DNA of 64,000 nt, taken from positions 38,561 through 102,560 of the forward strand of contig NZ_AXAC01000013.1 of NCBI RefSeq assembly GCF_000472665.1, given 5' to 3'. A program made the position numbers and the translations under genes. Under the pieces are notes generated by a model. That model saw only the letters and a program-made list of their open reading frames with translations. It was not told where the DNA came from and made no database searches. The DNA comes from Acetobacterium malicum subsp. dehalogenans DSM 11527 (GTDB lineage: Bacteria; Bacillota; Clostridia; Eubacteriales; Eubacteriaceae). This document shows positions 45,532 to 53,893 of the stretch, one piece after another; the first letter of the stretch is position 1; each line of letters opens with the position of its first letter.

Positions 45532-46161
45532 TTATAACCAGCCCTGACAGATCTTGACCCCTTCAGCCGCATTGGTGGTAAAAGCATCTGCCCCTACTAA
45601 CTGACATGACTCTTTGGTTACCGGGTTTCCACCGATGATGATTTTCGAATCAATACCTGCCGCTTTTAGAGCTTCTACCGTTTCCTTCATGGAGTCAATC
45701 GCCAGGGTCAACACCCCACTCATACCAATAATCTGTGGTTTTACTTCTTCAGCCTGTTTGACAAACTCTTCAACAGCAACATCAATGCCAAGGTCTACCA
45801 CTTCGAAACCGGCCGCTTCGGACATGCTTTTGAAAATATTTTTTCCGATGTCATGGAGATCCCCATGAACTGTTCCCAACAGAATGGTTCCAATTACAGT
45901 TGAACCGCCACCACCGAGAGCAGGTTTTAAAACGTTAATTGCTTCCGTCAGCAGTTCCCCAGCAAATATCAGATCACCGACAAAGTAATCGCCTTGCTCA
46001 AAAAGATCGCCAACAATCGCCATACCGGCCTGACAGGCACCAACTGCTTCCAGGGCTTCTGCTTCTGACGGATTGGTATCCACAAAATCTTTTAGCAGTT
46101 CCATTACCTGTTCTTCTTCCAATTCTCCCATTGCCGCTGTTAAAATTTTATAATCCAACAT
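45532..46161 (-). CDS. Corrinoid methyl carrier protein (MttC/MtbC type)
   Basis: 209 residues: helical cap (1-90) and B12 domain with GDLHDIGKNIF (D-x-H-x-x-G) and IIIGGNPVT. It accepts a methyl group from the MttB-family protein and passes it to methyltransferase II. AAGGAG precedes ATG 46161. Confidence 0.95.
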   Translation of the reverse strand: MLDYKILTAAMGELEEEQVMELLKDFVDTNPSEAEALEAVGACQAGMAIVGDLFEQGDYFVGDLIFAGELLTEAINVLKPALGGGGSTVIGTILLGTVHGDLHDIGKNIFKSMSEAAGFEVVDLGIDVAVEEFVKQAEEVKPQIIGMSGVLTLAIDSMKETVEALKAAGIDSKIIIGGNPVTKESCQLVGADAFTTNAAEGVKICQGWL

Positions 46162-46265
46162 ACTTTTTCTCCTTCAAATATGAATTTACACTTGTTCATT
46201 TCGTCTGTTCCTATTTAACTTTAGGATGTTATTTTTTCTCTTCGTGTTGATTGTTTTAAATCCCA

Positions 46266-47564
46266 TCAGACAGCGGCACCATTCTCTAACTCGGTTTTTA
46301 ATACCAGACTTGAAACTGCTGTTTTTTTACCGCGCTGTAATAATAGAATACCGGAACCGATTCCCAGAATTGCCCAGGCAATCATGAAAATAAAAATTTT
46401 GTTAAAACCAATCCCAATGTCACCTGCTTGTATCGCGCCATCCAGCCATGACCCACAAATAGGCCCGATTAAGAAATCTGGAATATAGGCAATAAATGAA
46501 ATGATCCCAGTTGAAACAGCGGTCATAAAGGTTGGGATGCCTGCTTGTCCCATGGTCGACCAATAGGTTGATTTCATTACGTTGGTAATAAAGGTCAGCA
46601 CGATGGTGAGTGCAATACTGATACCCACGACTTTGTCTGACACCATCACTAATACGATCAATGCCAAGGCACCAGCAAATGCGTACAGAAAGCCTTTTCC
46701 TTTATAGGTAAATTTGTCCATAATCACGCCGCCAAAAATACCAGCTACAAAAACAATAACATAACTTCTGATGATCCCTAAGGCGCTGGCAGTTTGCGGT
46801 GTGATGCCCAGAACCCGAACTGAATATGTGGTCAGATAACCATTAGACAGAGCCCATAAGGCATACCCTGACATAATCACGAGAATAACAATCCAGGTTG
46901 ATGAACTTTTTATCCCAATTCCAAATTTTTTGAATTGACTGTTTTTTTCGGCGCTGTGTTTTTCTGTTTTTTTGCTATCTGCGGGCACGAAGAAAAATGT
47001 CAGGATGGCCAGGGTTAGATAAACTGCTGCATTAAAGAACAGCAACACGGTAAAACCGGTTGTCATATTGACAAAAAGACTAAGAATCCAGATACAGACA
47101 AAACCTACTGCAGTTTGACCCATTCCCCTTAGAGCTTCACTGATTCCGAATAGACGGCCTTGTTCGCGTTCTTCACCAAGACTCTGAATCGTTTTCAAAT
47201 AGGCTGACCAAAAAGTTCCGACAGCAAAAACTCCAAATAAAGCATGAATGACAATTAAAGTATTGTAATCAGTGGTAAACGCATACCAAACTGTGATGGC
47301 TGTTAATCCCAACAGAGATGTAATAATCAGGTTTTTAGCTGAGAATTTATCTGCCAGGTATCCACCGGGCAAATAGCAAATGGTGTTTGAAAAAGCATAC
47401 ACACTGGATAACATACCCATCTGAAAGTCGTTCAGACTCAAAGCCAAACTCATTTGATCATAAAAGGTAAAACGCAGCAATGGTGTGAAGTAAGCCATTC
47501 CGGCAGCAACACTGAGGATGAGAAACACAATGTTTCTTTTTCTCTTTGACATGATCTGTTCCAT
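46266..47564 (-). CDS. MFS transporter in the MttB operon
   Basis: 432 residues, twelve helices. MGMLSSVYAFSNTICYLPGGYLADKFSAKNL is the usual MFS loop 2-3 region. It sits between mttB and the corrinoid gene, so it is expected to import the quaternary amine or other methylated substrate. AAGGAG precedes the ATG; 20 bases after mttB. Confidence 0.9.
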   Translation of the reverse strand: MEQIMSKRKRNIVFLILSVAAGMAYFTPLLRFTFYDQMSLALSLNDFQMGMLSSVYAFSNTICYLPGGYLADKFSAKNLIITSLLGLTAITVWYAFTTDYNTLIVIHALFGVFAVGTFWSAYLKTIQSLGEEREQGRLFGISEALRGMGQTAVGFVCIWILSLFVNMTTGFTVLLFFNAAVYLTLAILTFFFVPADSKKTEKHSAEKNSQFKKFGIGIKSSSTWIVILVIMSGYALWALSNGYLTTYSVRVLGITPQTASALGIIRSYVIVFVAGIFGGVIMDKFTYKGKGFLYAFAGALALIVLVMVSDKVVGISIALTIVLTFITNVMKSTYWSTMGQAGIPTFMTAVSTGIISFIAYIPDFLIGPICGSWLDGAIQAGDIGIGFNKIFIFMIAWAILGIGSGILLLQRGKKTAVSSLVLKTELENGAAV

Positions 47565-47584
47565 TATTTTCTCCTTCTGATTTT

Positions 47585-49048
47585 TTATAGTTGATATTTG
47601 AACTTTTCTGGCAAATAAGCATTAAGTATCTTTTTTTGTGAACTCGTTACATCTGGCAATTTATAGTTAGCAATCCGCTCATCGGCCTGTTTTCTGGCTC
47701 GATCAATCAGATTTCCATTTTTTTCGATAATGCTTTCTGCTGAACCGCCTTCACGGACAAAAGTTTTTGACAGATAATGCTCTTCGCGATAATCTTTCGG
47801 CGTACGCCCGGTGAGATATGCGCCACGGGGACCGGTTTTATTTATTAAATCAAAATTTAATTTTTTATCAGTGATACTCAAGCCCTGATTAATCCGTTTT
47901 AAATAATGGATAATCTCTTCATCCAGGACGAATTTTTCAATACTACCTAAATTGTAAGCCCCATAGGAACCGGCTGAATTTAAAATAAAATCAGTTTTTC
48001 CCAACAGTCCAGGAATAAGTGTCATTAACGATTCTGCTCCACATTGATAATCCAGATCAATGGCATTGGTTGCTGCAACGCCGCCACGAACCGGAACATT
48101 GTAATATCGACCCATCGCCAGCAAACCTAACTGCATTAATACAGCTTCTGGTCCACCAGTTGCCAATTGAACATTTCTCATATCAGTTCCAGATGTTACC
48201 GACCCATAAACTACGCCCACTCCGGGCTTAATCATCTGAGCCAAAACAATTCCGGCAAGAATATTTGCGTTATCCTGAGCAATGGTTCCGGCCAAGGAAG
48301 GTGGCGATGTTAAATTGGTCATGGAACAGGCAATGATGATCACAGGCTGACCTAATTCGACAGCACCAATAATGGTATCGACAACTTCGCTGCCGATCGC
48401 CAGCGGTGATAATACGCAGCAATTTGATAACATCACTGGCGTGTCCCAGACATCATAAAATTCCTGGTGCAGTTTAACCAGATTCTTATTGGCCTGAAGC
48501 ATGGACATTTTTTTATTATTGGATGGGGTTATCGTATTCGCCTGATAAATAGGTTTCTGACAGTATTTTAAGCCCATGGCAACTTGAGGAGTATGAAAAT
48601 CAGCCACACTCTTGTCTAAATCATCGGTATTCTGACAAGAATGGGTAACCATATCAACAGCCGTACTTGTTTCTTGAAGGATGTAATAATCTTCAACATC
48701 TCTTAATGTTGCCGGACGGTAGGTATTATTCGCAAAATCCTGAATTGTTGTCGGTGCTACCGGTCCAGCGCAAATGGTTGGTGAATCTTCGCCGATACTT
48801 AAGATTCCTTTGGGGCTGTAGATCTGGAAGGATTTCGGAACCGTTTTCAAAGCATCGTTCAACATTTTTTCGCTGATAAACACCTTTTGTCCATCGGTCT
48901 GGGCTCCATTTTTTTTAAACAAATCAATTGCATAATCGCTTTCGATAATAATTCCAACTTCTGATAGAATTCTCAAGCTACAGTCATGAATCAGTTCAAC
49001 ATCTTCCTGGGACAGATATTTTTCATAAATTTTTCGATTTGGATACAT
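47585..49048 (-). CDS. MttB-family (COG5598) non-pyrrolysine methyltransferase
   Basis: 487 residues, usual for the family. Start MYPNRKIYEKYLSQEDVELIHDCSLRILSEVGI. No in-frame amber codon, so this is the pyrrolysine-free branch, whose known members demethylate glycine betaine (MtgB), proline betaine (MtpB), carnitine (MtcB) or related amines. The exact substrate cannot be read. First gene of the operon, preceded by GAGGAG and a sigma-54 promoter 50 bases upstream. Confidence 0.92.
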   Translation of the reverse strand: MYPNRKIYEKYLSQEDVELIHDCSLRILSEVGIIIESDYAIDLFKKNGAQTDGQKVFISEKMLNDALKTVPKSFQIYSPKGILSIGEDSPTICAGPVAPTTIQDFANNTYRPATLRDVEDYYILQETSTAVDMVTHSCQNTDDLDKSVADFHTPQVAMGLKYCQKPIYQANTITPSNNKKMSMLQANKNLVKLHQEFYDVWDTPVMLSNCCVLSPLAIGSEVVDTIIGAVELGQPVIIIACSMTNLTSPPSLAGTIAQDNANILAGIVLAQMIKPGVGVVYGSVTSGTDMRNVQLATGGPEAVLMQLGLLAMGRYYNVPVRGGVAATNAIDLDYQCGAESLMTLIPGLLGKTDFILNSAGSYGAYNLGSIEKFVLDEEIIHYLKRINQGLSITDKKLNFDLINKTGPRGAYLTGRTPKDYREEHYLSKTFVREGGSAESIIEKNGNLIDRARKQADERIANYKLPDVTSSQKKILNAYLPEKFKYQL

Positions 49049-49097
49049 TAGTTTCTCCTCTTAAAATTAATAGTTTTGTGCACACCATATTACAACA

Positions 49098-49112
49098 GCA
49101 ATAAACGTGCCA
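49098..49112 (-). promoter_or_regulatory. Sigma-54 promoter of the mttB operon
   Basis: Minus strand TGGCAC-GTTTA-TTGC, a perfect match to the -24/-12 consensus TGGCAC-N5-TTGC. Expected start is near 49086, giving a leader of about 38 bases. Confidence 0.93.
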
Positions 49113-49159
49113 ACATCTCCATCGTCCTTGTTCTCCGGTTATTTCTTAAAATACGCCGC

Positions 49160-49225
49160 CCTATTTATTCACAAATGAATAAATAGGCAAGTTTTATCAA
49201 CCCATCGTTATTCACAATTGGATAT
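49160..49225. promoter_or_regulatory. Upstream activator sites for the sigma-54 regulator
   Basis: A perfect 12-bp inverted repeat CCTATTTATTCA (49160-49171) and TGAATAAATAGG (49176-49187) with spacer CAAA; a weaker relative TTATTCA-CAAT-TGGATAT lies at about 49208-49225. The first is about 50-75 bases upstream of the -24 element, the normal enhancer distance. Confidence 0.8.
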
Positions 49226-49230
49226 TTTCC

Positions 49231-49259
49231 TTGTACCTGATCTGAAAACAAGTTATAAT
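49231..49259 (+). promoter_or_regulatory. Promoter of the sigma-54 activator gene
   Basis: TTGTAC (49231-49236), 17-base spacer, TATAAT (49254-49259). This rules out a start codon at 49258 and supports 49291. Confidence 0.8.
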
Positions 49260-49290
49260 GGCTTACACTATAAAAAAGGAGCCCGATCTC

Positions 49291-50682
49291 ATGGACAATC
49301 CATTTAACCACAGCCAGGAGTATCAAAACTATTTGTTATCCCTACCTAAAGAACTATATATTAAAATTTTAGAAAATTTATTTCTCGGTATTTTTGTCAG
49401 CGATGTCAATGGCCGTACTATCTATGTTAATCCTGCTATCTCACGGCACTATGGAAAATTACCGGAAGAATTGGTCAATTACAATGATTGGGGAAAATGG
49501 GAAGGGATTATCTACCCTCCCGCCTATAAACAAATTCTAATCGATAAAAAACCGCTGGTTTATCGACAAAAAAACAACCTCTCCCGTAATTACATGGTCA
49601 CTATAACCAATCCGGTTATGAAAGAAGCTAACAAAGATGAGATTGACTTTACTGTCCATGTCATCCAGGAAAATTTCACAAATTTTGATGCCGATGCCAA
49701 AGATATGCCCACTCAAAAAATCGCCAAAGCGAATCAGCGCCGCAAAATTATTGGCGACAGTCATATTTTTTTGAAGCGCATTGTTGAACTTGAGAAGGTT
49801 GCAAAATCAGATATGGCAATTCTACTGCTGGGAGAATCCGGTACCGGTAAAACTCTGATTGCAGAATATATCCATAATACCAGTGCCCGAAAAAATGAAG
49901 CCTTCATGTCAATTAATTGCGGAGCAATCCCTGATAATCTCCTGGAAAGCGAACTTTTTGGCTATGTGCCCGGGGCTTTTTCCGGGGCAAGTAAATTCGG
50001 TAAAAAAGGTTTGTTCGAGCATGCCCATAAAGGCACCATTTTTCTTGATGAAATCGGCGATCTGCCCTTAAATTTACAGGTTAAACTCCTGCATGTTCTG
50101 GAAAGCAATGAATTTTTACCAGTTGGCGGGACAACCCCTATTCACGTGGATGTGCGGATTGTTTCGGCAACCAATAAAAATATCAATGAACAAATACAGG
50201 ATAAAAAATTCAGAGAAGATCTCTATTGGCGAATCAATTCCTTTACCAGCTATATTCCAGCTTTGCGGGAACGAAAAGAAGACATTATTCTACTGGCTCT
50301 GCACTATCTCAAAAAATATAATTTAAAGAATAATACCAACAAGGTATTTTATCCATTAACACTATTGGCACTGATGCGCTATGACTGGCCCGGAAATGTC
50401 CGGGAGTTAAGAAATATCGTCGAGCGAATGTATGTTTTAACCGCTGGCAACATTATCTATGAAACTAAACTTCCTGATGAGTTACGTCACGAAAATGAAA
50501 TTCAGAAAGAAACTTACTTTAGTTCCTATGACAAATTGCTGGATCAGTTCAAGTTTCATTTAATCAACGATGCTTACAATCGCCATCATACCTCCACCGG
50601 AGTTGCCAAAGAACTGGGTATTTCACAGCCTAAAGCACATCGACTAATCAAGCAGTATTGCGAGATGATAACAGTCGACTGA
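49291..50682 (+). CDS. Sigma-54-dependent enhancer-binding regulator with PAS domain
   Basis: 463 residues from ATG 49291 (AAAAGGAG upstream). A PAS domain (about 25-135), an AAA+ domain with Walker A GESGTGKT near 181 and the sigma-54 contact loop as GAFSGA (Ser for the usual Thr) near 227, DEIGDLP Walker B, VRELRNIVER, and a C-terminal helix-turn-helix (STGVAKELGISQPKAHRLIK). It is divergent from mttB and is the natural activator of that operon. The PAS domain may sense the substrate. Confidence 0.93.
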   Translation: MDNPFNHSQEYQNYLLSLPKELYIKILENLFLGIFVSDVNGRTIYVNPAISRHYGKLPEELVNYNDWGKWEGIIYPPAYKQILIDKKPLVYRQKNNLSRNYMVTITNPVMKEANKDEIDFTVHVIQENFTNFDADAKDMPTQKIAKANQRRKIIGDSHIFLKRIVELEKVAKSDMAILLLGESGTGKTLIAEYIHNTSARKNEAFMSINCGAIPDNLLESELFGYVPGAFSGASKFGKKGLFEHAHKGTIFLDEIGDLPLNLQVKLLHVLESNEFLPVGGTTPIHVDVRIVSATNKNINEQIQDKKFREDLYWRINSFTSYIPALRERKEDIILLALHYLKKYNLKNNTNKVFYPLTLLALMRYDWPGNVRELRNIVERMYVLTAGNIIYETKLPDELRHENEIQKETYFSSYDKLLDQFKFHLINDAYNRHHTSTGVAKELGISQPKAHRLIKQYCEMITVD

Positions 50683-50768
50683 TCATCAGCGATCAATTTT
50701 CTGAATTTTCTGTTCCGGTTTCGCCAACCAGATTAAATTTTCTGGTTCAGGTTAGTAATAACAACTAA

Positions 50769-50814
50769 AAAAAGCTTTTGACCAGCTGGCAAACAGTTGG
50801 TCAAAAGCTTTTAT
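50769..50814. terminator. Terminator between sigma-54 activator and kimA-like gene
   Basis: AAAAGCTTTTGACCA...TGGTCAAAAGCTTTT hairpin; shared by convergent genes. Confidence 0.88.
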
Positions 50815-50817
50815 GCT

Positions 50818-52716
50818 TTACATTTTCTCATCAATATCAATTCCATTCTTGGACAGTGAATCAAGGGAGTAATGATACGGGATAATAACTGATGTGACAT
50901 TCTTAAAGCGACTTAAAATCCGTTCCAAAAAATAAGTTGTCTGATTATGTAATACTGAATCATACCAACTATTCGCCACATATTTTATCATAATGATTGT
51001 CAGGTTTTCGCCATGGCCAAGATCCTTCTCCCGTTTATACACATAGCATTTAAGGGTTCTAGTAATATCCCGATAGGGGTTTTCAATGATCTCCAGTTTC
51101 AATGGAATTTTCAGTTCTGCCCATTGGGTTCGTAATTCTTCGGCATGCTTGGGATAGCGGCAAATATGAAGAACCGTGATATCATCTGAAATGGTATTGG
51201 CATAATTGAGAGCTTTTAAGGTTGCCTTATTAATTGATTGCAACAGCACAATACAAGGTGTCCCTTTCATGCCAGCCGCCCTGGTATAATAGGGTGCAAA
51301 TTCATTTAATATCAGTTGCTTTTTAACTTCTGCATAATGCTTTTTGATATGAATCATTACACAGATGATAAGCGGTATGGCAATTGCCAGCATCCAGGCT
51401 CCTTCAAAAAATTTTGAATAAAATATAATCAGGGAACCTGCTCCGGTTACGACAGCACCGAATATATTAATCAGCGATTTGTACTGCCAGCCAGTCTTTT
51501 TTTCCCGGAGCCATTTTCTGAACATGCCGTACTGGGACAAGGTGAATGAAATAAATACCCCAACTGAATATAATGGCATCAAATGATGCGGGTCGCTGTG
51601 AAAAACAATCACGAGAAAAATAGCCACAACCGAGATAAACAAAATGCCATTGGAAAAGCTGAGTTTCGCTCCACGTTGGGAAAACTGTCTGGGTACATAT
51701 TGATCATGTGCCAGCAAGTATAATAAGAGTGGCAGTCCATTATAAGCCGTATTGGCAGCGATAATTAAGATCAACGAAGTGGTTAGCTGGACAAAATAGT
51801 AAAAAAAGTTCCGCCCAAAAATTGCCTGGGCAATTTGGGCCACAACCGTCGTTCCTTCAATGTGGACAACGTGTAAATTGACTGCCAGCATGATGGTACC
51901 GCCAAATACAACAACGATAATCCCAGCCAGTAAATACAAAACATGTCTGGCATTTCGTTGTTCTGGTGTTTTAAAAGCAGGTACTGCATTGCTTACTGCT
52001 TCAACCCCGGTTAATGCCGAACAACCAGATGAAAATGCCCGCAATAACAGCAGTACCATAATGCCTTGGAACGCCTGATTTGGCAATACCCCGGATAATT
52101 GATCCGGCGTGTAGGAGATTGGCATCAGTGTCCCAGAGAAAAGCTTGAACAAGCCAACAGTAATCATGATGCACATAGCAAAGATAAACGCATAGGTCGG
52201 AATTCCAAATATTTTTGATGACTCCCGCATTCCTCTGAGGTTAATCAAGGTAACAATTAAAATACACCCCACTGAAATCTCAATCCGATAGGGGTCTAGA
52301 CTGGGGACTGCCGCCACAATTGCCATCGTCGATGACGAAATACTAACGGCAACGGTCAAAATGTAGTCCACCATCAACGCCGCCGCTGAAATTAAAGCTG
52401 GCTTCTCGCCCAGATTTTCCTTAGAAACGATATACGCTCCACCACCATTGGGATAGTGAGAGATAATTTGAGAGTAGGAAAAAACCAGAAGTAGCAGTAA
52501 CAGGATAATGGCACCGGCTACCCCAGGCACATATACAAAGGCGGCAAAACCAAGTAATGGAACCAGAACGATTATTATTTCTTCCACCGCATAGGCAACC
52601 GAGGAAACCGCATCGCTAGCCAATATCGGCAAACCCCATCGTCTGGACAAACGCTCATGTTTAATTTCATCTGATCGTAATGATTTCCCGAGCAGGGCAT
52701 TTTTTATCTTTGTCAA
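50818..52716 (-). CDS. APC-family permease, KimA-like potassium transporter
   Basis: 632 residues: about twelve helices (25-470) and a cytoplasmic C-terminal domain (about 470-632). YPNGGGAYIVSKENLGEKP and VDYILTVAVSISS are nearly the same as in Bacillus subtilis KimA (YdaO), a K+/H+ symporter inhibited by cyclic di-AMP. The C-terminal domain is where KimA binds that nucleotide. Start TTG 52716 with AGGTGA upstream. An amino-acid cargo remains possible. Confidence 0.85.
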   Translation of the reverse strand: MTKIKNALLGKSLRSDEIKHERLSRRWGLPILASDAVSSVAYAVEEIIIVLVPLLGFAAFVYVPGVAGAIILLLLLLVFSYSQIISHYPNGGGAYIVSKENLGEKPALISAAALMVDYILTVAVSISSSTMAIVAAVPSLDPYRIEISVGCILIVTLINLRGMRESSKIFGIPTYAFIFAMCIMITVGLFKLFSGTLMPISYTPDQLSGVLPNQAFQGIMVLLLLRAFSSGCSALTGVEAVSNAVPAFKTPEQRNARHVLYLLAGIIVVVFGGTIMLAVNLHVVHIEGTTVVAQIAQAIFGRNFFYYFVQLTTSLILIIAANTAYNGLPLLLYLLAHDQYVPRQFSQRGAKLSFSNGILFISVVAIFLVIVFHSDPHHLMPLYSVGVFISFTLSQYGMFRKWLREKKTGWQYKSLINIFGAVVTGAGSLIIFYSKFFEGAWMLAIAIPLIICVMIHIKKHYAEVKKQLILNEFAPYYTRAAGMKGTPCIVLLQSINKATLKALNYANTISDDITVLHICRYPKHAEELRTQWAELKIPLKLEIIENPYRDITRTLKCYVYKREKDLGHGENLTIIMIKYVANSWYDSVLHNQTTYFLERILSRFKNVTSVIIPYHYSLDSLSKNGIDIDEKM

Positions 52717-52875
52717 CTAATCACCTATTTTCATAATCTAATATGAATCATTCCTATAATTTATGCTATTTTGTTTAGCTTAAATAAATTATCATACTTC
52801 ATATAAAGATGGTGTAAAGAAAATAGAGCCAGATATAAATATGATATTATCCAAGAAATGGAATGTTTAAAACAC

Positions 52876-53694
52876 TTAATCAATTCTAATCGATATTTCC
52901 GAAACATAATTTTTGTGATCGTTGGTAGCTGCCTCATCAAGGACTATCTGTTCGTAAGCATAGCCTGTCATCACCAAACCATGCTTGTCTGCATAATCGC
53001 TAATATTTTGATAAGTTCTGGGAGAATCTTCCCAATCGCCCTTACAGAAAGATTTTAAATATATCCCCTTTGGCTTCTTAAAACATGTTGTACCCAGGTT
53101 ATGCAAAAGTTTCGTATAAATATATGAATAGTTAAAATAATTACCTGCCCTGATATTTTCAACATCAATCATTACGTTATAAGTGGATGTGCCATGTAGT
53201 GATAATTTCGAGCAATTTTTTATATGATGATAACTGATCTCAAACCAATTATCTTCGGTAATATTTTCAGGAATGGGCGTGACGTACAGGTATACCATTG
53301 GGCATTCTTCCTGGAAGACGACAGCCTCTTCCGTTGCCAGATATTTTTCAATAAATTTGATTTTACTAGCTACCATGCTACGCATATGCTTGATCCTGAT
53401 TGCATCTTCCTCGAGACGCTCCTTTTGCCGATACAGTAAGGAAAGCTCACTGGTAGCAGAACGGTCGTGTAAAAGCTGCTTTATCTCTTCAAGCGGGATT
53501 CCGATATTACGTAATTCCAGGATCACATCCAGTAAAGAATTTTGATAGTTCGTGTAATACCGATAGCCCTTAGCATTGATCATGGCCGGTTTAAATAGAC
53601 CGATATCGGCATAGTACATTAAAGTCCGCTTGTTAAGACCACGCAATTTGGCGAACTGCCCGGTTGTAAAATATTGCTGTATATGTTTTTCCAT
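52876..53694 (-). CDS. MerR-family regulator
   Basis: 272 residues from ATG 53694 (AGTGAGGTG upstream). MerR domain YFTTGQFAKLRGLNKRTLMYYADIGLFKPAMI...YRYYTNYQ, a coiled dimer helix, and an effector-binding domain. Divergent from the tannase-like gene, which carries the MerR-type promoter. Resembles the MerR at 42119-42934 in layout. Confidence 0.9.
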   Translation of the reverse strand: MEKHIQQYFTTGQFAKLRGLNKRTLMYYADIGLFKPAMINAKGYRYYTNYQNSLLDVILELRNIGIPLEEIKQLLHDRSATSELSLLYRQKERLEEDAIRIKHMRSMVASKIKFIEKYLATEEAVVFQEECPMVYLYVTPIPENITEDNWFEISYHHIKNCSKLSLHGTSTYNVMIDVENIRAGNYFNYSYIYTKLLHNLGTTCFKKPKGIYLKSFCKGDWEDSPRTYQNISDYADKHGLVMTGYAYEQIVLDEAATNDHKNYVSEISIRID

Positions 53695-53709
53695 AAACAC
53701 ACCTCACTA

Positions 53710-53740
53710 TTGACTGAACAGTAACTGTATGGTTTATTAT
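53710..53740 (+). promoter_or_regulatory. MerR-type promoter of the tannase-like gene
   Basis: TTGACT (53710-53715), 19-base spacer, TATTAT (53735-53740). The spacer contains the perfect dyad ACAGT-A-ACTGT (53718-53728). This is the layout of MerR-activated promoters. Confidence 0.8.
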
Positions 53741-53893
53741 ATGATTTAAAGTGGTCTAAGTCAATTGGAATTGATTTAAACGATGGATAGCTTCTGCTCT
53801 AGCTAATTTGACTGCAGCAATACTAATCTGAAAAAATCATCGAAAGATACTGAGCACTTCGTGCTTAAATTTATTATCCGAGGAGAATATAAA

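Noticed and set aside
47585..49048. Possible pyrrolysine (amber) codon in the MttB-family gene
   Set aside because: The frame is open over the full normal length of 487 codons with no in-frame TAG.
52717..52875. ydaO cyclic di-AMP riboswitch before the KimA-like gene
   Set aside because: The segment is AT-rich, and the conserved GC-rich core of the motif is absent by eye.
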